From NCBI GenBank assembly GCA_964400495.1, contig CAYNTS010000026.1:1-25936 (forward strand): a DNA stretch of 25,936 nt, given 5' to 3'. Below the pieces are notes generated by a model that was not told the DNA's origin, ran no database searches, and was given only the letters and a program-made list of their open reading frames with translations. The stretch is from CAYNTS01 sp964400495 (GTDB lineage Bacteria > Fidelibacterota > Marinisomatia > SCGC-AAA003-L08 > D37C17). Of the stretch, positions 8,067-15,927 are shown piece by piece (the first letter of the stretch is position 1; each line of letters opens with the position of its first letter). The position numbers and the translations under genes are program-made.

Positions 8067-8966
8067 ATGAAAAAGAGTAATAATATATTAGATTTAATTG
8101 GAAACACCCCGCTCTTAGAGATTAGCAATCTCTTTGATCAAAGTGCTACAAATATTTTTGCAAAAGCCGAATGGTCAAACCCTGGTGGTTCATTAAAGGA
8201 TAGGCCCGTAAAAAGAATGCTTCTTGAAGCAATTAAAGATGGAAAACTGACCAAAGAGAAAACACTCATTGATTCCAGTAGTGGTAATGCGGGTATTGCA
8301 TATTCAATGATTGGTAATGCACTTGGGTATAATGTAGAAATTGTTATTCCAGGTAATGCAAGTTTAGAACGCAAAAATAGAATGAAGGCACATGGAACGA
8401 CCATCATTGAAACTGACCCAATAGAGGGGTACGATGAAGCCTTACGACATGTTCATAATTTAGTTGAACAAAACCCTGATAAATATTTCCTTTGCGATCA
8501 ATATGCCAATAGTAATAATTGGTTAGCTCATTATCACACAACTGCAGAAGAAATAATTGCCCAAGTTGATGGTGAAATTCAATATTTTGTGGGTGGTGTT
8601 GGAACTGGCGGGTCAATCACAGGCATTGGACGCAAATTAAAAGAAAAATATCCAGGTGTTAAAATTATGGGTGTAAGACCAGAAATTTGGCCGGGAATTG
8701 AAGGACTAAAACCTCTTGGTTCACCAGAAGATATTGTACCAAAAATATTTGATGAATCTGTAGTAGATGATTGGATTTATACAACAGCTGATGATGCAAA
8801 GTTTTGGGCAAACTCTATTGCAAAAAAAGGATATTTTGTTGGACAATCTTCAGGGGCATATTTATCAGCAGTTGCAAAACTTTTAGAGGATATTAATTCC
8901 GGGACTGTTGTGACTCTTTTTAACGATTTAGGTGAACGCTATTTTAGTTCAGGATTATGGAGCTAG
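8067..8966 (+). CDS. cysM: Cysteine synthase, CysM type
   Basis: A 299-residue fold-type II PLP enzyme. NPGGSLKDRP carries the Schiff-base lysine K44, SSGNAGIAYSM binds the substrate carboxylate, VGGVGTGGSITG holds the PLP phosphate, and it ends GERYFSSGLWS. It should perform beta-replacement to make cysteine. Its neighbours (JAMM peptidase, sulfur carrier/E1 fusion) match the mycobacterial CysM-CysO-Mec pathway, where CysM takes O-phosphoserine and a carrier thiocarboxylate instead of free sulfide. In Mycobacterium tuberculosis CysM an Arg near residue 220 selects O-phosphoserine; here IEGLKPLG places a basic K215 at about the same point, which is suggestive only. The ATG has a weak AGAAAG upstream. 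Plain CysK activity with O-acetylserine remains possible. Confidence 0.85.
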   Translation: MKKSNNILDLIGNTPLLEISNLFDQSATNIFAKAEWSNPGGSLKDRPVKRMLLEAIKDGKLTKEKTLIDSSSGNAGIAYSMIGNALGYNVEIVIPGNASLERKNRMKAHGTTIIETDPIEGYDEALRHVHNLVEQNPDKYFLCDQYANSNNWLAHYHTTAEEIIAQVDGEIQYFVGGVGTGGSITGIGRKLKEKYPGVKIMGVRPEIWPGIEGLKPLGSPEDIVPKIFDESVVDDWIYTTADDAKFWANSIAKKGYFVGQSSGAYLSAVAKLLEDINSGTVVTLFNDLGERYFSSGLWS

Positions 8967-8967
8967 A

Positions 8968-9405
8968 TTGAGCAATATCACATTATCAAACACTATTGTA
9001 AAGCAATTTACCACCCAAGCTGAAAAGGAATATCCGCATGAATGTTGTGGATTTATCTTGGGAAAATTTACAGCAAATGGAACAAAAGCTATTGAGTATA
9101 TTCCTGCTAATAACACAAAAGGTGAAAACCGAGAACGACGTTTTTTAATAGACCCTTTGACATATCAAGATGCTGAAGATAGAGCTGATGAATTGGGACT
9201 TTCAGTGATTAGCATTGTGCATTCACATCCCGATCACCCCGACCAACCATCTGAATTTGACAGAGATCATGCCTGGCCAGGGTTTAGTTATATTATTGTT
9301 TCAGTTCAAAATGGTAATGCTGTGAGTTATAAATCATGGCAGTTAGTTGAAGATAGAACACAATTTAATGAAGAAGACATTAACATAAACAAGGAGGAAG
9401 AATAA
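8968..9405 (+). CDS. JAMM/MPN+ metallopeptidase, Mec-like
   Basis: A 145-residue single JAB/MPN domain with a complete zinc site: E25 (PHECCGF), H85 and H87 (HSHP), S95 and D98 in HSHPDHPDQPSEFD. In the mycobacterial pathway Mec (Rv1334) cuts cysteine off the C-terminus of CysO, and this gene holds the equivalent place. I take TTG at 8968 as the start because GGAG lies five bases upstream and it follows the cysM stop by one base; an in-frame GTG at 8932 lies inside cysM and lacks support. The C-terminal tail is acidic. Its stop overlaps the next ATG (TAATG), and AAGGAGG for the next gene lies in its last codons. Confidence 0.85.
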   Translation: MSNITLSNTIVKQFTTQAEKEYPHECCGFILGKFTANGTKAIEYIPANNTKGENRERRFLIDPLTYQDAEDRADELGLSVISIVHSHPDHPDQPSEFDRDHAWPGFSYIIVSVQNGNAVSYKSWQLVEDRTQFNEEDININKEEE

Positions 9406-10814
9406 TGGCTAGTACATTAAAAATACCGTCACCTCTACGGCGGTTCACAAACGGGCAGGCAACACTAGATGTGAGTGGTGCAACTATTCGCCATGTCTTG
9501 GATGAATTATTCAGTGAATTTCCTGATATTAAAGGGCATCTCATTGAAGATTCTGGTGAGTTACGAAATTTTGTAAATATCTATATTGGGAAAGAAAGCA
9601 TTAAGCATCTTGGTGGTGCCGAAGCGACAGTTGACCCAGGTGCAGATATTCGCATCATTCCATCAATTGCGGGGGGAGCTCCAGAGCTTTCCCCTGCTGA
9701 GCTCTCAAGGTATAGCCGGCATCTTATTCTTCCTGAAGTTGGAATTAATGGACAAAAAAAATTAAAAGCTGCAAAAGTTTTAGTTGTTGGTGCAGGTGGT
9801 TTAGGAAGCCCAGTATCTCTCTATTTAACTGCAGCCGGAGTTGGCAATATTGGACTTGTAGATTTTGATATAGTTGATGAATCAAACCTGCAACGACAAG
9901 TATTATTTGGTGTAGATCAGGTAGGTAAATCAAAAGTAAAAAGTGCACAAGAACGTCTCGAAAGTTTAAACCCAAATACAAATTTTATTTTACATGAAGA
10001 ACCGCTTAACTCACACAACGCCCTTGATATTATAAAAGATTATGATATGGTTGTAGATGGTACCGATAATTTCCCAACACGCTACCTCGTGAATGATGCT
10101 TGTGTGCTACTTGGAAAACCCAATGTATATGGTAGTATTTATAGATTTGACGGACAAGTTTCTGTTTTTAATCATGAAGATGGACCATGTTACAGATGTT
10201 TATACCCGGCACCTCCTCCTCCAGGGTTAGTACCATCATGCGCGGAAGGTGGCGTTTTGGGTGTACTTCCTGGTATTGTTGGATGTTTACAAGCCAACGA
10301 AACTATTAAACTTATTTTGGGTGTTGGAGATTCTATGAAAGGTCGCTTCCTCCTCTTTGATGCACTTGGAATGGAATTTAACGAATTGGTCGTTCGGAAA
10401 AATGATGATTGTGTGATTTGTGGAAGCAATCCCAGTATCACTCAACTCATTGATTATCAAGAGTTTTGTGGAATTTCTCAGGATGACCAACCCAAAATAG
10501 AAGAAATTACAGTTACAGAATTAAAATCAAAGTGGAATGATGCTCCATCAACATTGGTTTTGGATGTGCGGGAAGACTTTGAATTAGAAATAGCCAAAAT
10601 TGATGGGGTAATTCACATTCCCATGAAACAAATAGCAGATCGTATTGATGAGTTTGACCCAAACAATGAGTTAATTATCATGTGTCGTTCTGGGCAACGG
10701 TCAGCAAAAATCTGTGAAGAATTTTTAGAGAAGAATTTTAAAAATGTAAAGAATTTAAAAGGAGGGATATTAGCATGGTCAGAGGAAATAGATTCATCAA
10801 TACCACAGTATTAA
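9405..10814 (+). CDS. Fusion of ubiquitin-like sulfur carrier, E1-like adenylyltransferase and rhodanese
   Basis: Three modules in 469 residues. Residues 1-91 are a MoaD/CysO-like beta-grasp domain ending IIPSIAGG (G90-G91), the diglycine tail normally at the C-terminus of a sulfur carrier. From about 92 begins a MoeB/ThiF-type E1 enzyme: LSRYSRHLILPEVG, nucleotide loop GAGGLGS (129-135), VDGTDNFPTRY, PSCAEGGVLG, and zinc cysteines C262/C265 (CYRC) and C336/C339 (CVIC). Residues from about 370 are a rhodanese with C427 in MCRSGQRS as persulfide carrier. The E1-rhodanese half matches MoeZ, which charges CysO in mycobacteria. Fusion places carrier, activator and sulfur donor on one chain, but leaves the GG internal, so it needs cleavage or a different mechanism. 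The ATG overlaps the JAMM stop and has a strong AAGGAGG. Confidence 0.9.
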   Translation: MASTLKIPSPLRRFTNGQATLDVSGATIRHVLDELFSEFPDIKGHLIEDSGELRNFVNIYIGKESIKHLGGAEATVDPGADIRIIPSIAGGAPELSPAELSRYSRHLILPEVGINGQKKLKAAKVLVVGAGGLGSPVSLYLTAAGVGNIGLVDFDIVDESNLQRQVLFGVDQVGKSKVKSAQERLESLNPNTNFILHEEPLNSHNALDIIKDYDMVVDGTDNFPTRYLVNDACVLLGKPNVYGSIYRFDGQVSVFNHEDGPCYRCLYPAPPPPGLVPSCAEGGVLGVLPGIVGCLQANETIKLILGVGDSMKGRFLLFDALGMEFNELVVRKNDDCVICGSNPSITQLIDYQEFCGISQDDQPKIEEITVTELKSKWNDAPSTLVLDVREDFELEIAKIDGVIHIPMKQIADRIDEFDPNNELIIMCRSGQRSAKICEEFLEKNFKNVKNLKGGILAWSEEIDSSIPQY

Positions 10815-11293
10815 ATGAGGTATTTTTATTTCCAGAAACAGTAAATGAATATGCAGCACGAATCGTTGCTGGATTTGTAGTTGCATTGTCACTACTATTT
10901 TTGTGGACAGGAAACATCTATATTTTGGGATTTTTAGTTTATGGATTTTGGGCACGTGTATTAGCAGGTCCAACACTTAGCCCTATTGCATTATTAGTTA
11001 CCAAAATTATTATTCCGGCAGTAGGCGAACCTAGATTGGATTGTCCCGGACCACCAAAACGGTTTGCTCAAGGTATAGGGGCAGTATTTACTACTACATC
11101 ACTTGTTTTAGTTTTAAGTGGAAATATAGTTTATGCTACTATTACAATAAGCATTCTTATTTTCTTTGCAAGTTTAGAATCGTTTGTTGGTTTCTGTGCT
11201 GGGTGCTGGATGTTTAAACAAATGATGAGTTTGGGTTGGATTCCAGAAACAGTATGTGAAAAATGCAATAATTTATCATTTTCAACAAAATAA
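10775..11293 (+). CDS. DUF4395 membrane protein
   Basis: A 172-residue integral membrane protein with about four hydrophobic helices in two pairs (residues roughly 26-65 and 100-145) and a central cytosol-like loop containing EPRLDCPGPPKRFAQ. The late motif GFCAGCWMF gives a CxxC-like cysteine pair, and CEKC lies near the C-terminus. This matches the DUF4395 family, often found near thioredoxin or sulfurtransferase genes; its function is not established. The start lies 40 bases inside the fusion gene with AAAAGGAGGG eight bases upstream, a strong translational coupling. Position in the cysteine operon suggests sulfur-compound transport or membrane thiol chemistry, which is inference. Confidence 0.75.
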   Translation: MVRGNRFINTTVLNEVFLFPETVNEYAARIVAGFVVALSLLFLWTGNIYILGFLVYGFWARVLAGPTLSPIALLVTKIIIPAVGEPRLDCPGPPKRFAQGIGAVFTTTSLVLVLSGNIVYATITISILIFFASLESFVGFCAGCWMFKQMMSLGWIPETVCEKCNNLSFSTK

Positions 11294-11308
11294 AGGAACT
11301 TTATTGAA

Positions 11309-11336
11309 ATGAGGGTAGTTAATAAGCTACTTTCAT
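11309..11336 (+). other. Hairpin downstream of the cysteine operon
   Basis: ATGAGGGTAG (11309-11318) pairs with CTACTTTCAT (11327-11336) over ten base pairs, two of them G-T, around an 8-base loop. No T-run follows, so it is not a terminator itself. It may protect the 3' end or serve as a processing site before the terminator at 11375. Confidence 0.5.
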
Positions 11337-11374
11337 TCTTGATTCATCTTCTCCTCCAGGTTGATGAAAAAGTG

Positions 11375-11401
11375 ACCCCGGTTCGCCGGGGTTGTTTTTT
11401 G
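11375..11401 (+). terminator. Strong rho-independent terminator of the cysteine operon
   Basis: ACCCCGG (11375-11381) pairs perfectly with CCGGGGT (11386-11392) around a TTCG tetraloop, followed by TGTTTTTTG. This is a textbook intrinsic terminator, and it separates the cysteine operon from the secreted-protein genes. Confidence 0.92.
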
Positions 11402-11503
11402 TAACAACTTGTAACAAATTCAGAGAAAAACCTCTTTTTAATATTATTTGATGTAAATTTGGCTCTGGGTGAACCCCTTAAATTCAAATCAAGGAGACGG
11501 ATG
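11402..11503 (+). promoter_or_regulatory. 5' region of the large secreted protein gene
   Basis: About 100 bases between the terminator and the start codon. It includes a GTAACAA direct repeat (11401-11407 and 11411-11417, one helical turn apart), AT-rich sequence around 11440-11455 that could hold a -10 element, and the AAGGAG ribosome binding site at 11491-11496. No promoter can be assigned confidently. Confidence 0.35.
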
Positions 11504-14500
11504 ATGAATACAACTACTACATTTTTTAATTCAATTATTAAATATTTTTTCACAATTGCAATGGTGTTAACCCCACTTTTTGCTCAAAATGATTCCCAAA
11601 TGACATTCATTGAAGGAAATGTTATTGCTTGCAATGGGTGTTTAGGTGGACCAATTGGATGTCCAATCCCAGGTGCAAATATTGATGCAGTACCTCTAAA
11701 CTCATCAACCGATGAAGCATATTCTACACATGGAGATGAAAATGGACACTTTGCATTAGAAGTACCTGTTGGTGCATATTCTATTACATGTAGTCAGACT
11801 GGTTGGGATAGCCAAACACAAACACTTGAGGTTGGATATAATGGTTCAGTCATTGAATTTTGCTTAACCGAAGTACAAGCAACTGAAGTATTCTTCAATG
11901 GGTATGTGTATGGCAATTACTACCCTGACCAAAATAATGCTGAACCACTATCTGGAGCGGTAGTAACTGTTGGTGTTTCAAACTCACCAACCGGTGAAAT
12001 TTTTACATTTGTAACAGAAACAAATGAAAATGGTTACTTTGTATTTGATTATTTTGATTTTTCAGATGAATTGACATATATATCATTTTTTGCACATGTT
12101 CACGCAGAAGGATATCATGATGGAGAAATGACCTTTGAATATAATGGTGCACCCATCACACATAATTTCTTTTTAAATCCGTTTACAGAACCAACGGATG
12201 TATTATTTTCAGGTACTGTTAGTGGAAGTTTTAGTGATTGGTTGCCGGCATACGAACCATTAGAGGGTGCCTTAGTTGAAGTATTTACTGGAACTGCATC
12301 GGGAATATATGATGTATTATTTGAAACCGAAACCAACCATGAAGGGTATTTTCAATTCTTGAATGATGCAAATACAGTTTTTCCTGAAGAAGCACAAGTC
12401 CGAGTTTCTAAGGATGGATATCAAACAGTTGAAGAATGGTTAGATTTCCACGAACTACCCGTAACACATGATTTTTATTTAAACCATATTAATGATCCAT
12501 ACCCAACTACGGTAGTATTCGGTCATGTGAGTGGTCAATTGTCGCCTATGGGACCTACATTTCCAATAGGTGGTGCTGAAATTGGTGTTACTCCATCATC
12601 AGGCGACCCGGTGATGTATTTTACAGAAACCAATGAAAATGGTTGGTATGAATTAGAATTGGAAGATTCAACAATTGGTAATATGGAATGGATGATTTAT
12701 TGCACTACAGAATTTGGAGTTCAAACTGAGACATTTTTTGCATTACCCGGGCAAGAAAATGAAGTTAATTTTCATTTTAATTCCTGGGATGAACCGGTAA
12801 TTTCTGCTCCGTATGATTTAACAGTGGAACTTATTCAAGATGCAAGTCAATGGGAGCATATTGCAATTTTAGATTGGGAGTATCAATCCGAAGATAATAC
12901 AATGCTTCCAGTATTTAATATTTATGCTCAATATGGGGGTCCATATGGACAATTTATCCATGCAGCAACATCCGATCAAACGCATTTTGAAATGATGATT
13001 GGTGGGTTTATAGGTTACAATGGGTGTTTTTATGTTACTGCAACACTCAACGGTACAGAGTCAGAACCCAGCAATATTGCATGTGGGCAACCCGATGATC
13101 CAACTCCCCCTGCTCCGGTAGGTTTAAATGCAGAATACCACGAAAATGAGCAGGTAGTTGAATTAGAATGGGGTTATATTGCTGACTATCCATTTCCAGT
13201 AACATTTAATGTGTATATGGCATTTAATTATTCTAATTTTACACTCATTGGTGAAACAGATGCTTTTCATTTTATTCATGAAATTTCATTACCCGGTTCT
13301 AATGTAGATTGGGAAGCATGCTATAAAGTAACGGCAGTCGTGGGTTCAAACGAGTCTGCTCCCAGTAATGTAGATTGTACAGGTGAAAATAGTAATCCCA
13401 ATACACCATTGCCACCACATGATTTAACTCTTGAGCTTGAACCTCAAGGGATCTCAACATTGGTACATCTTAATTGGAATTACGATTGGGATTATGACCC
13501 AGACCCAAGTACAGATTTACCTACATTTTTAATTTATGCAAACTATGGTCTTAACTCTGAATGGACAGTAGTTGGTGAAAGTCATGAATTATCATACACT
13601 TATACAATTGGTGATTTTTGGTATCCTGAAGAATTATGTTTCTATGTAACTGCAGTTGATGGAGGTGCAGAATCTGAACCAAGCAATACGGCTTGTATTC
13701 ATAATGTTGACCCTGATCCTGTTTGTGAAGACCTTTCAGGTATTTCATTTGGTAATTGTGAAATGATTATTGGTATAGGATGGAATGGTGAAGAATGCAC
13801 ATGGTACTCAGGTTGTGGAACTACATCAGATGATGGCGTGGATTATTCAAATGCATTCTTTGACAGTGTTGAAGCATGTGAAGAAGTATGTGGAGTTGAT
13901 GATGACGGGCCACCAGAATGTATATTGGATTGTCCAGGGATTGAAGAAATTGATCCAGATGAAAATGCTGATGGTGCATGTGAATGGATAATTGATACTG
14001 TTTCAAATGATTCAGAATGTATTTCAGATTGTGATGAATATACATTTGAATTGTTATCTGAAGTTTCGTGGGCTTGTGAAATGTGTCTTGCCGGCGAGTT
14101 TGAATGCGAGGATATATTTAATGATGAAGATCCAAATGAAACTGGAATTATCTTTGGAATGGTAGAATATGTGTGGGGAGATGCAATTGAATTGGTTGCA
14201 GGCGCACATATTGTAGTTACAGGACTTTCCAATAATGGGACAGTTGAAGACGTATATGAAACAGAAACCAACGAACAAGGTATGTACGAACTTGAAGTAC
14301 CTGCTGGTGCATATATAGTAACAGCAACTGCCTATGAGGAAACTGAATCTATAGAAGCAATTGTTGAACCAGGTCATGAAGTGCAAGTTAATTTCCAATT
14401 TGGTGAATTTTATTGGCCAACGGCTTTAACTGGAATGGTGTATGGAGAATTAGAAATACCTGAGCCACTTGATGATGCACATATTATTTTGCATTCTGAA

Positions 14501-15838
14501 AATGGAGAAAATTGGGAAACATGGACAACGGATGGTTGGTACTGGTTAGACCTTCCTGGTGTAGGAGAATTTAGTATTACCATTGAAGCAGAAGGGTATT
14601 TTACTGAAGATTTCACATTCTTTATTGATGGTGGAGTAATAGATATGGATTTCTATTTAACACCGATGGATGATTATATGGAACCTGAAGCAATCCTTAG
14701 TTTAGGAGATGGTTTAGGTGGCCCAAATGGTTTCACTGTGCCACTATATTTGAATAGCCAACAACCTGTAAGTGGACTTCAATTTCAAGTTGGAACAGAA
14801 GTAGAAAGTTGGGAATATTATTTCATTCCAGGTGAATTAGAAGTCATGGATGATTGTTTCAGTGGAAATGCTAATGATGTATATGGTCAATTATGGGGTA
14901 TAATTTTCAGTCTAGAAGGATGTGTGTATGAAGCAAATGAAAACCATCATGTTGCTAATTTATCCTTTACTATTGAAGGGGAAGTTCCTGCCGGAACCGA
15001 GGTTCCATTATACTTCTCATATACATTGGTTTCTAATCCAGATGCAGTGGAAGTCTCATCAGAAGGTGTTGGTTCAGTAGTAACATTTGGCTTGCAAGGC
15101 GATGTAAACTCAGATGGTGAAATTAATGTTATGGATATTGTTCAATTAATCAACTTTATTTTAGTCATTGATGAACCAACTGATTTTGAGTTTTGGGCAG
15201 GTGATGTGAATGCCGATGGCGCACTTAATGTAATCGATGTGGTGCAAATAGTAAATATTATTTTATATGATGATGCAATGGGTAGTAACGGCAGAACAGA
15301 TTCTGGGGAAGCATTATTACAATACAATAGCAATTCTATTTATTTAAATGGACATAATATTGTTGGATTTCAAATTGAGTTTGATGGGGAGTTATCTCAA
15401 CCTCAGTTGCCAAATGGTTGGGAATTTGCGTCAAGCCAACATACTGCAATTGCATATAATGTAAGTGGAGAGCCAATCAATTCTGTTGAAATGAATTTTA
15501 GTGGAGATATTACTTCTGCTATTGTTGTGGACGCACAAGGTCAATCAATACCAGTATTGATGGATGAAATTCCAAATGCAACTGCACTGTATGATGCCTA
15601 TCCAAATCCATTTAACCCAACAACAACTATTGGGTTTAACGTAGAGGTGCACAACAGTGTGACACTACAAATATTCAACCTACAAGGACAGTTAGTTGAA
15701 ACCCTTGTAAATGGAGTTGTTGATGAAGGTTACCATGAAGTTCAGTGGGATGCATCACAATTATCATCAGGTGTATATTTGATACATATGATTACACCTA
15801 ACCAAGTATTTACTCAAAAATTAATGCTGGTAAAATAA
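11504..15838 (+). CDS. Large modular secreted protein with dockerin-like repeats and T9SS sorting domain
   Basis: 1444 residues from the ATG at 11504 (AAGGAG seven bases upstream; ATG 11501 is the alternative). Order: signal peptide (1 to about 27, ending PLFAQ); four carboxypeptidase-regulatory-like beta-sandwiches (to about 430) marked by repeated ETNENGYF-type turns; three FnIII-like domains (431-733), each ending near SEPSN/SAPSN; a six-cysteine module (C741-C796); a second Cys-rich stretch (about 805-873); two more regulatory-like domains (880-1056); a cohesin-like beta domain (1060-1196); a dockerin-like pair of calcium loops (GDVNSDGEINVMD and GDVNADGALNVID, 1199-1258); a further beta domain; and a type A T9SS C-terminal domain (from about 1362, YPNPFNPTTTIGF, ending KLMLVK). 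It should be exported and attached to or released from the surface. No catalytic domain is recognisable, so adhesion, scaffolding or binding is likelier. Calcium binding is predicted from the Asp-rich loops. Confidence 0.88.
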   Translation: MNTTTTFFNSIIKYFFTIAMVLTPLFAQNDSQMTFIEGNVIACNGCLGGPIGCPIPGANIDAVPLNSSTDEAYSTHGDENGHFALEVPVGAYSITCSQTGWDSQTQTLEVGYNGSVIEFCLTEVQATEVFFNGYVYGNYYPDQNNAEPLSGAVVTVGVSNSPTGEIFTFVTETNENGYFVFDYFDFSDELTYISFFAHVHAEGYHDGEMTFEYNGAPITHNFFLNPFTEPTDVLFSGTVSGSFSDWLPAYEPLEGALVEVFTGTASGIYDVLFETETNHEGYFQFLNDANTVFPEEAQVRVSKDGYQTVEEWLDFHELPVTHDFYLNHINDPYPTTVVFGHVSGQLSPMGPTFPIGGAEIGVTPSSGDPVMYFTETNENGWYELELEDSTIGNMEWMIYCTTEFGVQTETFFALPGQENEVNFHFNSWDEPVISAPYDLTVELIQDASQWEHIAILDWEYQSEDNTMLPVFNIYAQYGGPYGQFIHAATSDQTHFEMMIGGFIGYNGCFYVTATLNGTESEPSNIACGQPDDPTPPAPVGLNAEYHENEQVVELEWGYIADYPFPVTFNVYMAFNYSNFTLIGETDAFHFIHEISLPGSNVDWEACYKVTAVVGSNESAPSNVDCTGENSNPNTPLPPHDLTLELEPQGISTLVHLNWNYDWDYDPDPSTDLPTFLIYANYGLNSEWTVVGESHELSYTYTIGDFWYPEELCFYVTAVDGGAESEPSNTACIHNVDPDPVCEDLSGISFGNCEMIIGIGWNGEECTWYSGCGTTSDDGVDYSNAFFDSVEACEEVCGVDDDGPPECILDCPGIEEIDPDENADGACEWIIDTVSNDSECISDCDEYTFELLSEVSWACEMCLAGEFECEDIFNDEDPNETGIIFGMVEYVWGDAIELVAGAHIVVTGLSNNGTVEDVYETETNEQGMYELEVPAGAYIVTATAYEETESIEAIVEPGHEVQVNFQFGEFYWPTALTGMVYGELEIPEPLDDAHIILHSENGENWETWTTDGWYWLDLPGVGEFSITIEAEGYFTEDFTFFIDGGVIDMDFYLTPMDDYMEPEAILSLGDGLGGPNGFTVPLYLNSQQPVSGLQFQVGTEVESWEYYFIPGELEVMDDCFSGNANDVYGQLWGIIFSLEGCVYEANENHHVANLSFTIEGEVPAGTEVPLYFSYTLVSNPDAVEVSSEGVGSVVTFGLQGDVNSDGEINVMDIVQLINFILVIDEPTDFEFWAGDVNADGALNVIDVVQIVNIILYDDAMGSNGRTDSGEALLQYNSNSIYLNGHNIVGFQIEFDGELSQPQLPNGWEFASSQHTAIAYNVSGEPINSVEMNFSGDITSAIVVDAQGQSIPVLMDEIPNATALYDAYPNPFNPTTTIGFNVEVHNSVTLQIFNLQGQLVETLVNGVVDEGYHEVQWDASQLSSGVYLIHMITPNQVFTQKLMLVK

Positions 15839-15847
15839 TTAATACAA

Positions 15848-15894
15848 AGTAGGAAGTTGGGAAAATATAAAATTTAACTTTCCAACTTCCTACT
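15848..15894 (+). repeat. Long inverted repeat between secreted-protein genes
   Basis: AGTAGGAAGTTGG (15848-15860) is the exact reverse complement of CCAACTTCCTACT (15882-15894), extendable by AAA/TTT past one bulged G. The transcript would form a stable 13-pair stem. There is no T-run, so it may act as a processing or stabilising hairpin or a weak terminator, and it could be a dispersed repeat. Its sequence resembles the heptamer tract at 80-131. Confidence 0.75.
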
Positions 15895-15927
15895 ATTAAC
15901 ATTTAAACTCAGAAAAAGGAGGTACCA

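Noticed and set aside
7910..8128. Minus-strand 72-residue ORF across the cysteine leader
   Set aside because: It lies antisense to the leader, terminator and start of cysM, has no Shine-Dalgarno or recognisable domain, and its composition only mirrors those elements.
8932..8967. Upstream GTG start for the JAMM peptidase inside cysM
   Set aside because: The 12 extra residues precede the domain, and the TTG at 8968 has GGAG at ideal spacing and lies one base after the cysM stop.
13843..14271. 142-residue minus-strand ORF within the giant secreted protein
   Set aside because: Its Ser/His-rich low-complexity sequence is the antisense image of Asp/Glu-rich coding DNA; no domain or ribosome binding site.
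14054..14398. 114-residue Cys/Phe-rich minus-strand ORF
   Set aside because: Antisense shadow of the fifth regulatory-like domain; no start signal or homology seen.
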